In this document: positions 43,782-55,960 of the stretch, in pieces
Numbering within the stretch: position 1 is the first letter of the stretch
Layout of the letters: every line of letters starts with the position of its first letter
Assembly (NCBI GenBank): GCA_013433145.1
Contig: CM024182.1
Coordinates: forward strand, 6,772,974 to 6,836,973
Source: Ascaris suum
Taxonomy: Eukaryota > Nematoda > Chromadorea > Rhabditida > Ascarididae
Direction: 5' to 3'
Length of the DNA: 64,000 bases
The notes under the pieces: model-generated
What the model was told of the DNA's origin: nothing
What the model saw: the letters and a program-made list of their open reading frames with translations, nothing else
Databases searched by the model: none
Made by a program: the position numbers and the translations under genes

Positions 43782-45410
43782 TTCTTGTTGAGGGTCACCC
43801 ATCTATCTATTTGCTATTTGCCGCCTTGCCGCACCTGCCACACAATCAAACTAAACAAAGCATTAGCGATTACACACTACAGAATGTCACATCTGTCGGC
43901 AGCGACACTAGACGCCAGAATTTTTCGCAGAATGGAGCGAGCGGAACAACGGATACTAGAATTTTTCCCAGGATAACAGGAGTGGGAAAGAAGACACTAA
44001 GTAAGAGGAAGGAAAACAAAATCGGTGAACAACATAACGCCGAGCAAGTGCAATCGCTTCCATAAACGTCCATTCTCTTATGGTTTTATCACTGTTCTCA
44101 GCTTTAATATTCTCGGCTACATCCGGTTCTGACAGCGATCTAATTTAGCCTAAATTGTTTAACGGTGATCACTTCACGCAGATATCAACATTACACATCC
44201 AAAATTGTACTGCTAGATCGAGTGGACTAGAAAAAACTTCCACATACGGGATAGGGAGATTAAAGGACGCCTGCTTCGAACATCCTATGGTAGAGCATCT
44301 CCGCCGAATAACTGTGGGATAGTGCATGCTTTGACTGTCAATTGCATTGCACCTCCACCAGTCGCCTCTGAGAGGCTGCCTGCACATGGTCTATAGATTA
44401 CTGCCTAAGTGAAAAGGATGAGGGCAAATATCAAACAATCGGAAAATCTTAGAAAAATTTTACTGAAGAATGCTAAGCATTTCCGGAGAAACAAATCCTC
44501 TCGAAAAATAGAAAAATATATCACTATTTCGACTGAAAAAAAATTTTTTTTCGCTCAAATTCCCTCTAAAAAACAAAGGAGAGGAAATTAGGGCATGAGA
44601 GAAAAATATTCAAAGACTATATGCTAATCTTTCTCGACTCCTTTCCAATATCTAACAACATCTGACGGTAAAATTCAACCTTTTTTTTTTTGCGAAAACG
44701 AAGAAAAAGCGTTATATATCTTAGAAAAAGATCAAAATCGAGAGATATTACTGAATTTTCGAAAATTATACTATAATAAGATCTATATAATATTCTATTT
44801 TTTTGTTATTCCTAATAAAAAGATTTAAAAAAAAAAGAAAAGAAAAAAGAAATTGTATAGATATTTTCCATTTAATAAATGTAAATAAAAAGTGAGACAA
44901 TTAACTAAATAATCAATAAGTACAAATATAAAAATGGCCAATTAACCAAATCTCATATCGTTAACAAATATCAGCAGCGAAAAATAATGTATTTTATCAA
45001 AAGAAAGAACGAAAAAAAAAAAAAGAATCCACATGAATATAAATAATTTATCATTGAAAAATAAACTTACACAATAAAAATATAAACAATTTTTTTTTTT
45101 GTTAATAAAAACTAAATTCAATTGATTCTTTCTTCTTTTTTTTTTTTCTCAACAATTTAATTCAAACAATTTAATAATAATTCAAATACAAAATAATTTT
45201 CAATAAGCAAAAAAAAAATCTCTTTCAAATATTACTAAAATTAAAGCAAAACAAAATTTTAAAAAAAATTCATTCCATTCAAAAGAAATTAATTCAATAT
45301 ACATTTTTAAAAAAATCATACTTATAACAATAAACGAAAGTATCTCAATGCTAAAAGCATACACTCATAAATGGGCAAATAAATAAAACGCATATCGCAA
45401 TATTTTACAA
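43782..45410. other. Spacer between the two DCAF7 paralogues
   Basis: About 1.6 kb. It contains a sequence at about 44289-44345 that resembles the tRNA-like fragment at 16181-16262. The 44600-45400 part is A/T homopolymer-rich. It should hold the promoter of copy A and the 3' end of copy B; no motif is obvious. Confidence 0.5.
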
Positions 45411-48400
45411 TCAAACTCGCAGAATCTCAAGGCTCTTTCCAAAGCAAATACAAATCCAATCCGTATGTGCGGCCGACCAATGCACCTGGTTCACCTGAAA
45501 ACCAATAAACAATGATGAAATAGCCAGAAAATAAATAAAACTACTTAAATCCACACTTAGACATTAAAAATCCATCATAGTTTTATCCAAGTTACTTTCT
45601 CCTCCCCCCCCCCCCTCCCCTCTCCAATCAGTCGCTAAATGAAGTAAAAGGACTGTGAAAACATTTTTAAAAAACGTACCAACTATGTTCTAATAAACGT
45701 CAGAATGCGAGTGTGGACAAGTGGGGGAGGGAGGATGGAAATGGAAATCCCACATAGAAATCGAGAACAGAACTTTCGAATGTTTCAAATTATATCAATT
45801 CAAAACATCTCAACATCTCTTCTTTTCGTCGATGAGCTTTATTATATAAAGTGAGACGGCCAACAAGCAGATACCTCTCCGGCAGCTTGATAAGCCAATA
45901 TCGGATCTTCTACTGGTCGAGGCATCGATGAAACATCCCAGATTAATGCTTGATGATCATCACCTTAATGAATTTTAAAAATTAAAAAAGATTTAAACTG
46001 AAGAACTTTAAAAACATTTTTAAAAAAATAAAGGAAAAAGATAAAGATAAAAAACCATGCACGTAAACAAACTAAGGAAAAAACAATTAAAAACCAGTTT
46101 CTTTTGAATCCACCTATATGTATGCTTATCGTGGAGAAGCTTTAAACAAACACATAGTAACTCAGCTAACCAGCTGTGCAAATATGACATGCGGAATGCG
46201 GTGCCCATGCCAAACCGTTCACACAAGCGCGATGATTATGGAGACGAGCCACTGGGCTGCACGGTATACGAATGTCAATGACCACCACCTGCAATATGAA
46301 ATCATTCAAAACGCACCAAATAGAACAGAGGTTTTATAAGGTAAATAAATGCGCACGATAATTGTATCCCCCTCCCCCCCCCCCCCCATCCTTCCCCCAT
46401 CTACCTCCTTTCTCTTCCTCGCATCCCCACTAAATCCAATAAAAACTCTTGAATTAATAAAGAGAGGGGCAAATCTTTAAGCAACATTAATTTTCCGCTT
46501 CGCCTTCGCCGAATCAACTAGGCAGCTTATCAATCAAGTTGCCTATCAAATCATTAAAAACCAACACATACCTCAGGTGAATCCTGTGCAAAAGTTGCCA
46601 AATAATGACTATCTTGTTTGTTCCACGCAAGACGCATCAGAGGAGTCCTCATCGGATCTTCATAAACGATCGTCGAATGTTGTAGATTCCGAAGGTCAAA
46701 TAACCTCGCACTACCATCGGCGCCTGCAAAACTTACCACACTTTGTTTGTGTTATAAAGTTGCAAAAAATGCTGGCAAATGCCAAAACAAAAAGAGGGGG
46801 GGGGGGTGGGGGGGAGGTGGTGAGGAGGACAGTAACCGAAGTGTGTCAGGAAGAAAAGCATGTTCATCCACCATGCACCGTTGAGAAAATAACAGTGGAA
46901 ATGTTATGGCTTAACCATAAAAGTTTACATCCCCTTTAAAACCTTACGAAACGATATTTAAGATATATAGGAGTGAACAAGGTACAGAGAGGATGAAGAA
47001 GGACGCGGAAAGAGGACGGGGAACAATGGAAGGATGGAAGAGGTAAACGAGAAGGTAGCAAAACAAGGAAAGGATTCTGAAGAAAGATATCAATAATTCC
47101 TCAAGAAAGTACACTCACCAACGGTAGCAAAATTATCCCGTCCATTTCCTATTTTTGAGAATGCAATATCATGAACGGGCTTATCGTGTGCAATTAGTTG
47201 CGTCTTTACTGTTCCAGTTGTCTTCTTCGTTTGTGCCATTGCTTGTCCTGTCTATAAAGTTGAATCAATTTTTAAAAATTAATAAAAAAAAACTAACGTT
47301 GTATTATGCTCATAAGATGAGTATTTAGTGATTGTAAACATTTTTGAATATTTCAAAAAAGAAAATTTACATATTTTCCAGTCGAAAGAAGTGGAAATAA
47401 AGATCGAAAAACTTGAATTGAGCTCTAATAAGCGAGAATAATTTGCAACATCATCACCTAAGATATTAAACAATAACTTACTGATAATGCTTCAAAAAGA
47501 AAAACAATTAAAAGGAACTCATGAAATAAAGCAACGGAAAAATTAGAGCTTGGAGCCAAATAAACATGAAATTCCACTCTGATATGCACTAAATGAGGAA
47601 ATCGATCATCAATAATGCAGATGAGTTTCAAAATCAATAATATTCCACCTCAAGTTGCCATATAGTGCAGCTCATATCGATTGATGATGTACCGATCAAC
47701 GATGGATCCATATCGTTCCAATCGAAATTCGTCAAAGGACCCGAATAATTCGATGTTTGCTTCTGAAGATGATGCAGCACTAAGGTTCGCATTCAAGCAA
47801 TGTGTAAACTGCTAAGTAAAACTACGGCAAACTAATATAATGGGATGCTAGGCGAAAAAAGATGTAACGGATGAAAAGGATGCAGTAAGTCAACTAAGTA
47901 AAGGTCCTATGAAAAGAGCCTGTTACACCGAAATGGAGCAAGTTAAGAGTACAATTTGCGAAACAGTTTAAACTGGTTTTCGGGCGCAAACCTATAATTA
48001 CTTGGTACTATCTTAGCTAGTATCATATATTCGCTGCCACGAACTGTTACGCAAGCGATAAATCCCTATACATAACAATCGGATCAAAATAAACCCACAT
48101 TATTCAAGATACATTCGACACTCGCTGCGTTCCCATCTACTCGATATATCTTCAAGCACTCACCACTCGTCGCCAAGATATCCGGATAATTGTCATTCTA
48201 CAAGCAAAAAACATCACTTCAAATGAGTCTCCATTAAATGCTGCGAGGGTTAAGTGAAATGACGGCACCAGACCTGATTTTTTCTCCCAAAACCGCAAGC
48301 CCATAACCGAAAGAACATTCAATTCAATATCGAAGAAAGTATGAGGAGAGAAACCTACCAGATCAGGTATCCATTCGATACAATTTGGTGGGAAATTATG

Positions 48401-50433
48401 TTCGAACGAGAAGCGCTCTATTAGTTCGCCCTGTTGCTCATCCAATTGTACTACCGATACCTTAAACATCACCAGCATTATTGTAACAGCGAGCTGTCAT
48501 TTAAGGGTGCATGAAACGAACACCTTATTACCATGGCAGCCAGCACTATCAAATTAAAATATGTTCTGTGGGGAGCCTTCGCCTTAAGTTTCCATGTATT
48601 CTTTGAAGGAATAAATGATTCAACCTATAGCATTTTAACTGCGGAAAAAATAAAGTTAACCGTCAAGATATCCATTAAACTTCGACAGAAATTTATGAAA
48701 ACCTTCATCCGGTTTGGAGCGTACATTCACACCAAACAACTTTTGGTTGATACAGCTAGGTGGTAGGATTAAGGCCTCATCGACGGTCTCCTCATTTCGC
48801 CTTATCAGTTCCCCCCTTTGCCTCCTCTTCTCTGGAATAGAGGAGAAGGCTGTTCCCATTTAGGCAATTTCAAGAAACTGAAAGATGGAGTGCTATGATA
48901 TTTTCATAAACACGAAAGCAACTTCAAGCAAGAACAAAGCAGAAGAGTTTTTACCGACTACCTGACAGGTATTCACACCGGTATTCAATCTTTAAAGAAA
49001 ATATAACAAATAAAACAGCATAATTGCTAGAGACAGCAAATATGGTTGCAAGTTCTAACCTAAATTCTCTCCGCCAAGAATGGAAATTCTCAGGAAAATA
49101 AAAAGTTCCCAACTTATTGATGACGGTGAATCTCTTTCCAGCGAGAGATTCGAAAAAAATTCCTTGAACAATAAAAGCGAAAAGATCACTATTCGAGATC
49201 GCTAATTGTTCGCCTACCACATCTCACGTCCCCAAATCCTCTCTTAAGAATAGTTGGATGAAGTTACCCTGTTATTCTGAGGTTTGTCTTCGACAACACT
49301 TCCAACGGCTATACGCCATCGTTTATCGGGATGTCTTTTGCACGACCACGCCGCTGCGAACAACGGTCTGTTCGAAGTGAATCTATAGATTTCACGTCGT
49401 TTCGGTGGCGCAGGTGCAGGTGGTGCCACTGTTGGTGTCGGTGGAGGTGCACTCTCGATACTACTCGGACCCGGTGGTCTCGGTATACCAGTATTCGTTG
49501 GAACAACTACAATAAAACAATTCTTAGCAAAGAGAGTGAAGTGTACATCCATAAAAATAAACCCCTTTGAGTTGCTTGCAGCATATATTTCAACCTTATG
49601 TTAAGCATTAAACTAAAATCAACAAACAAAACATTGAAAAGAAAAATGAAATGAGAATTATATTTGCTAACAAATTACGCAATTATCATTAGCAAATATT
49701 CCAAGAAAAATTTGCATATCAATTATTTTTCACTAAAAACTGGCGGCAATCGATCAAAGGAATTTCGAAGAAAATAAATGAATAAATAAATATGGTTGTG
49801 ATAGAGAACAAAGATTCCAACCTATTTAAACTTGAGCTATATTTGAGGATTCAAAGATAAAGCATTCAAGATATAAATCGTCAATTGGTTTTTATCCTCA
49901 TAATGCTTGTTTTAAAAAAAATAGCATGTATTCGAGAATGGAATAAAATCTGATAGAGATTCTTGAAAAGCTCTTCTAACCAATTTAATGGTGAAGAGCT
50001 TTAATGCTTGAAAAAAAAACGCTCAAATTTTTTCGTTATGCAACGAAATTCCGCTGAAAAATTATGCCCGTCCCCGAAAATTTTCGGCAGGCAACGATTT
50101 CAGGTGAGTTAATCGACATTATCATATTATAAACTGTGAGGTTTTGAGAAATGGATCCTCTACAACTTCTTTTTCTTGTCTAGAATGCGAGAAAATGATA
50201 AATGCGGATCACCTGTCAAGGTAACATTTAAGAGCTGCCCTAAAAATTTTACTTAACTACCTGTTAAGGTAAAGCTGTAGAAGTAATAAATTCATTGAAC
50301 ATATTTTATAAAAGATCAAGAATTGAAAAAAAAAAAACTAACCATTAGACATAGTGCTTGGAATTGATGATACGGGCATTTGATTAGAAGTCATATGTTG
50401 TTGTGAGATTGAAGTAGACGAAGAAGCGGCCAT
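45411..50433 (-). CDS. DCAF7: DCAF7/WDR68 (SWAN/AN11) WD40 protein, copy B
   Basis: Second, more divergent paralogue of the WD40 adaptor. Exons (5' to 3'): 50433-50343, 49506-49268, 48460-48359, 48197-48099, 47762-47649, 47251-47119, 46723-46572, 46288-46171, 45963-45875, 45494-45411; all phases agree, 406 residues. The N-terminal extension is Ser-rich and then Pro-rich ([20 protein letters not shown]). Conserved blocks include [80 protein letters not shown] and [11 protein letters not shown]. The stretch that reads DYLRLWRV in copy A is ECLKIYRV here, so one blade has lost its WR core. Most intron positions are shared with copy A. Differences: copy B has an extra intron after ATV (before GADGS), and copy A has one more 5' exon. 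C. elegans also has two family members, swan-1 and swan-2; I cannot tell which this matches. Confidence 0.94.
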
Positions 50434-50789
50434 AAAACGACCTAATTCATGAAGCATTACAATAATAGCAATGCACGCAATTACCCTTTTTAGTTGCGCA
50501 GTTTCAAAATAGAGGTCTTCATCGAGTAATCGTCATCCATTCCTGAAAAAATTAAATTCATTTCCCTGAATTTAAAAAAAAAAGAATTGCACTAAAAACA
50601 CAGCCTTTTATCGCAGGGATTTCTATAGAAGAAAATTTCGTAGCACAAATTTCCAGCATTGTCTTTCCACACATAGACAAACCTTGCAACAAACCTTTTC
50701 TAAAAGTTGCCACAAAGCTTACTTTAGCCTTTTCCCCTCACCCACCCCCCCCCTCCCCCTCACGTCCTTCTCTGCCTAAAATACACTAA
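50434..50789. other. Region upstream of DCAF7 copy B
   Basis: Short spacer up to the retrotransposon remnant. Contains a C-rich polypyrimidine stretch near 50738-50762. Nothing else recognised. Confidence 0.4.
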
Positions 50790-52330
50790 AAATTGCAACT
50801 ATATCCGAGAAATTCGTTGACCATCTCTCGTTGATTACTCTATTTGGCACAATGCCAGAAAGCCTGATACAGCGTTGCATTGTTCCCAAGGAATCGTTGC
50901 GAAGTATTGTGGTAATTGAAGCGATCCGCAAGCAAATCGTTTTTGAGTGAAACACTTGTGCATGCAGATTTGGTAGGAGATTGCATTCGGCCGAGAGGTA
51001 CATAAGTGTTGAGCCCTATGGCCCACTTATTATGAGCCATGTGCGGTACGTGTCCTGCCCGTTCCCGCTTATGTTCCTGCAGTACTTGGACTATGTCAGC
51101 AAATTTCATACGACATCAGGTATCTTCGGAAGTGATAATATCTCAGAGGCATACCTTGCATACTGCGCTATACGCGTTACGCCATCCTCTCTTCGTGCGT
51201 TTTTGTTATCGGCGAACACTCCTCTCCGTACAGCACGGCAAGCATAACTATGGAGTGGAATAAGTCTGTCTTTGTTTTCATCGACAGGCCGTCGTCGAAA
51301 AATACGCTTTCTGTCTTATTAAAATAAGGCTTATACTACTCGCCTACCTCTACTACATTCGTCTACGAAATTATCGACGAACTTCCGGTCATGTCTCCGG
51401 TAGACGAAATCTCCAATTTCTTCGATGATGGATAGCGAGCGTTAAGAGAAAATTGAATCCACATCGTCTTTGTTTTCGACAGGTTCATTTCCAGTCCAAT
51501 GTTCTTGAAGTCAACCTAGAGCTTCTCCAGCTTATTCTGCACTTCTGGCGCTCTATGGGTAAGCGTAACGTAGTCGTCTGTAAGCAGCAGATGTTGCAAT
51601 TGCTCGCTATCGATTGAGATGCCTTCTTTTCAATTGAAGAAACTGAACAGCGCATCTAGAATTAATGCAGAGAGCGTCGATGAAATTGTATCACCTTGAC
51701 GTATGTCCATATAAATATTGATATGACAGCGATCGTTAAGAAATTTGATTTTTTTTTTTTGCTGCTACAATCGATCCAGGTCTTTAATGGCGCATCTGAC
51801 GATAATACGCATGAGAATGTCTTATATATCTGAGATAGCCGCGTGACTTGCCGAGAATTGCTGAGGTCTTCAGAATCTCCTTTCTTCATTAATAGCTGTA
51901 TTGATCTTGACATCTTCCACACAACAGGATTTCTTTTATCCGGTCAGCACCTATTGAATCGAGTTTATCCGGTCAGCACCTATTGAATCGAGTTTATCCG
52001 GTCAGCAGCTATTGAATCAAGTCAGAATACGTCGAAAATAATTTTTGATATAGGCGACCCGTTGCAAATAGTATGTTATCGTAACGACATTCTTGCAAGA
52101 ATATAACATAGCATTGCACAGATCTCGACCATACATGCACGATCTATTGCCTCATGCTGACATTTCTTTCTGCCTTCTTCGTATGCCTATAGCTTCCGTA
52201 ATTTTCTTCCATATATGTGCTGCTATTTCGACACACACCCCTCATATTTCGCAGGTGCTTAATTGCTTCTTGTTTTTGCCAATAAATTTCTCATCGTCTT
52301 CAGTCGACAGTACCTTGGAGAGGGTCACTC
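50790..52330 (-). pseudogene. Decayed RTE-type non-LTR retrotransposon (reverse transcriptase)
   Basis: Minus-strand fragments in several frames follow the order of an RTE-clade reverse transcriptase. At 51900-51780: KMSRSIQLLMKKGDSEDLSN and LSQIYKTFSCVL (family: K.SR...HKKGD.ED..NYR, LS..YK). At about 51725-51690: IRQGDTISSTL (family RQGD.ISP). At 51602-51519: LLLTDDYVTLTHRAPEVQNKL (the catalytic FADD region, with FA replaced by LT). Next is DFKNIGLEMNLSKTKTMW. At about 51075-51000: the C-terminal zone RERAGHVPHMAHNKWAIG (family RWAGHVARM.DNRWT). The middle palm segment is missing, and stops and frameshifts abound, so it cannot be active. A 29-base triplication lies inside it. The 5' limit is uncertain. 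Confidence 0.82.
51935..52021. repeat. 29-base tandem triplication
   Basis: Three head-to-tail copies of a unit that starts TTTATCCGGTCAGCACCTAT, at 51935, 51964 and 51993. Copies 1 and 2 are identical and copy 3 differs at two bases. It lies within the retrotransposon remnant, in the part encoding DSIGADRIK on the minus strand. Confidence 0.95.
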
Positions 52331-52429
52331 CAAAGGTAGAATTGAAAACGAGTGTTTACTGCGTACTGTTTTCTTGACACTTTAACGTCTATATTTGTAA
52401 CTAATGAATGTGGTAACCAACTAAAATGC

Positions 52430-52575
52430 TGACTCAGATAGGGGCGATATCTTTCCACACGTTATTCATTTCCGCTGAACTATGCTCTCATCATTGTCCG
52501 CACATGGGACCGAACTAAAGAAGATTTCACAGCAATCGCCCTCACTACCACTTAACCAACAAACCACCTAAGTAT
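52430..52575 (-). repeat. tRNA-derived SINE-like element, copy 2
   Basis: Minus strand: GGTGGTTTGTTGGTTAAGTG GTAG (A-box zone) then TTTAGTTCGGTCCCATGTG (B-box zone) about 35 bases on. The same block order and flanks occur in the element at 12339-12520. It lies just beyond the 5' side of the RTE remnant, on the same strand. No confident cloverleaf. Confidence 0.5.
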
Positions 52576-54719
52576 GCGATGATACTATCATAAACAAGCT
52601 TCTGGGAGAAAATATTTGTATGGTTAAATGTGTTGCACACAATAGTTCAATTATGCTTTCTCAATGAACAAAGAAAGAAGAACCACCCACCTTGCTAATG
52701 AGCGAAAAAAATTCTTCTTTTATGAATATTTCTTTAAAATTTCCTCGTCGTTTCTACAACACTCGCGTTCCGGATGAAGAATGATTCAAGCAACATTTTA
52801 TCAATAAGATCATCTTGTTCTTCTCTTTCGCCTCCCCCATATTACCTTCCCCTTCCCCCACCTCCCCTCCCCCATCCTTTAATGGAATTTCTCGCCTTCT
52901 AAGTTAAAATATTATAGTCTAGAAGAATATCTTCAACATACAAGCAATACGATATACTAGTTGTTGGAGTTAATATGAGCTCAGTGACAATAAAATTGTC
53001 TCCACTCACCTTATTGGCTATAATTTGCAGCCGCAACTAGACGATGTCTGTAATATGGAAATTGCATACTTCTTATAGGCATTTCTCTGTGTATTTCGTA
53101 TATCAGTCGGCTTTGCTGCTTAGTTGGTTTCACTCTCATATTTCTTATTTATATTGACAGTAATATTTGGAATAGATCCGAAATAATGAAAGCAATGGTT
53201 GCTTTCTTTGGAAATTTTTAAATAAAGAAATAAATTCGGCCATTTCTCCCATCCTCCCTCGCGTCCTAATAAGTTCCCATCACTATCATATAAACATTCG
53301 TTGATAATATGCATTCTGTTGAAAATGATAGGCAGACTATAATCCTTTGGGTATAACTCGAAGTTATGCAGTAACTATAGCCACAGAAAACGAGAGATTC
53401 AATTCAGCCTAAAATTTCATCATGTTTTCTGGAATTAAAAAAAAAAGAAATACAATTTAATAATTAGATGAATGAGATATGATGAAGCTTTATATAGCAG
53501 AAATAATTCCCTCGGCAAATGTTGCTTATGATGTAGTCAATTTGCAGCAAGTTCAAACGTTCAGCGCTGAAATGTTTTTATACCTTTATACCTTTATTAC
53601 CTCATCTCTACCTTTTATAGACGTTTGCTAATTCACATTTGCTGCCTCATCTCCATCTCTTTTTATACCATTGCTATACCCATGTCTACCTTTGTCTATA
53701 CCTCTGCTACCTCATTTCTACCTTGAAGATTGTTACTTTTACTTTATTTCATTAACCACTAAAATTTATGCGTTAATGCAATAATCGTCAAAGTTATTTA
53801 GTTTATTACTTTTTTTAAATGATTATGCTAATAATTTAACAAAATTTGCTAAATTTATTCACCGTTTCAGCGTAAAATAGAAGCCCTGGGGTAATTGAAA
53901 ACGCTTCTATTGTCTTAAACTATATTTGTGAAAATATGCTGAAAAGAACGCTGTTTTGAAATGAGTATAAATTTGTTGATTGCTTAGTAAAAGTATATCA
54001 CAACAAGAAAACAAACTCTTATGCAATTTAGCAAAAAAAAAAAAATAATTCAATTTCGACGCTAAATAATGCGATTATATGGAATTCGCTAAGAGATTTT
54101 ATTTTCGTTAAGAGATGTATTTTCTATTGAAAAACGACTATTAGAGATGAAAATTTATTATCGAAAAAAAAAAGAATTTTTTTTCACTTTCTACTTGAAA
54201 AATCTCCGAAAAAAAAATTCATTTCATATGGAATTTTTCATTTTTCATTTCAATTTTCGAAAAATTTTAACAATCGGCAAAAGTTTAACTCTTTTTCGTT
54301 AGCTCACTCATTTCTTTTTTTTTTCATAAATTTCTCAAAATTTTTGGTTAATATGATATTTTTCATTCATTTTTCATTTATTTAATTCCTTAATAAAATC
54401 TCTCGAATGGCAAAAAAAAAAGAAATGAAAAAAATTTTTTGAAAATTTTTAACGGCAAAAATAAATTAGAGTAATTTTTTTCTGGTTATAATTTGACAAT
54501 ATACAATATTTATATTTATTACCTCATACCTTTAGATTTAATCTTTATATATTTATCATTTATCAACGTTTAGAAAATCCAACATTTTTCAAGTTGGTAA
54601 GTTGGTAAGTTGGTAAGTTGAAAGTTGGCAATCAAATTTTCCATCAAATATAACGTTTATATAATTGACGATATTTAACTCATAAATCTATAATTTATTC
54701 GTGGAAAATATTTACAGAA
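52576..54719. other. Region upstream of the NRPS gene
   Basis: No gene recognised. The 53580-53730 part is rich in repeated TACCT/CTACC words, and a short GTTGGTAA tandem lies near 54595-54618. The stretch ends in TTTACAG at 54711-54717, a nematode-like splice acceptor two bases before the first ATG of the NRPS. This suggests either trans-splicing of a leader there or an unseen upstream exon. Confidence 0.45.
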
Positions 54720-55960
54720 ATGAATGCCGTTGAATTGCTTCATTCTCTAATCGACGATTGTCGTAATCAACTCGGCGATGAAACACTCATTCTCGCTTTA
54801 CAAATGATTCAACTCGATGATAATCGTCCATCAATCCGACCTACTATTAAATGTGAGTTCGATGAAAAATTATTACCAATAAGTCGAATAATTCATGGAC
54901 GAAAAGTTATTGCATTTTGCAAACAAATATTGCATACAATAAGTGAACCATGTATTAATATTCAAAATTTATTGCAAAAAATGCAATCAATTGATAATCT
55001 ATTGCAATATCAATTCGAATATTCAATAAGTCGAGCATGGAAAAGTACAATTAAATTATCGACACTTATTGAGATCGATTATAAAAACGATGAAATTATC
55101 TCGGATAAAGAATTATTGCATTTTATTGCACAAACGCTTATTATACATACTGGCAAAGAAGCACTCATTAGTGCAATTGCTAATGTGCTATTCCCAATAG
55201 CTATTTCTGGGAAAATATTCATTTTATGTGAAAGCAATTGTGATAATAATTTATCATTGAATATTTATATATTTGATGAGGATGGATGGAAAATTGCCGA
55301 ATTACTCTCTGTAGTGACGCTAGATGAGGGATCATCGATGGGAAACGGATATTACCCATCTGGAACATCGTCAAATGAAGTTCAAGAGAAAGAAATATCG
55401 GCGGAGCTGATATCGAGCACTTGTGATAATGATAAACTGCTACAAACGACAGCTAAACGTCAAGAGAACATGACAGCGACAGTACTGATGCCCTCACTAT
55501 GCAGTATTAGAAAATCATCGCCTCAAGCAGATGAAATTTCGACTTCAGATAAGACTTCTGAAGAAACAAATGCCGTTATAAGAAATGAACATATTGCAAA
55601 ATGTGAGGAAACGAGATCGACCTTACTACAAACTAACGAGAACGATCTTCACAACGTTGTTGACCTCGATGCAAAATCAGCAAATGTTATGTGCCGCAAT
55701 GATGGAATTGAAAAGGATTTATTATTGAGAAAGGACGTTGCTTATGCAGCATCTAATGAAATTCGAAGATATGATCATATTAGAAGCTGTCTCAGCAATG
55801 AATATGACGAGGAAAATAAGTCATTATGTGAAGAGGAAGAAGAAACTAGAAATGTGGATGGACAACCAGTTCCGAAGATTTCTTGCCGTCAAGAGAACGA
55901 AAATCAAATTAGAGCAAGAATCCGAAGAATTTTGAGCAAATTCATTTCCGGGAATGCAGC
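54720..55960 (+). CDS. NRPS N-terminal segment: unknown domain, linker and start of carrier domain
   Basis: Open frame of 426 codons (stop at 55998-56000), of which the first ~413 are probably genuine. Residues 1 to about 205 look globular and mixed alpha/beta but I do not recognise them. The part ending LSLNIYIFDEDGWKIAELLS faintly recalls the second hot-dog half of a polyketide dehydratase; this is only a suggestion. Residues about 205-390 are polar, acidic and probably disordered. The end, ENQIRARIRRILSKFI, is helix 1 of a peptidyl/acyl carrier domain, but the matching Ser motif DEKTFMWHGLDSLKL comes in another frame from about 55960. A one-base change in between splits the domain. The ATG is preceded at once by a TTTACAG acceptor. 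A 144-base intron (donor AA|GTCATT near 55818, acceptor GCAG at 55957-55960) would also restore frame, but its donor is weak. Confidence 0.75.

Noticed and set aside
51039..51263. Plus-strand frames with Cys/Arg-rich translations
   Set aside because: Antisense of the retrotransposon C-terminal region; no independent support.
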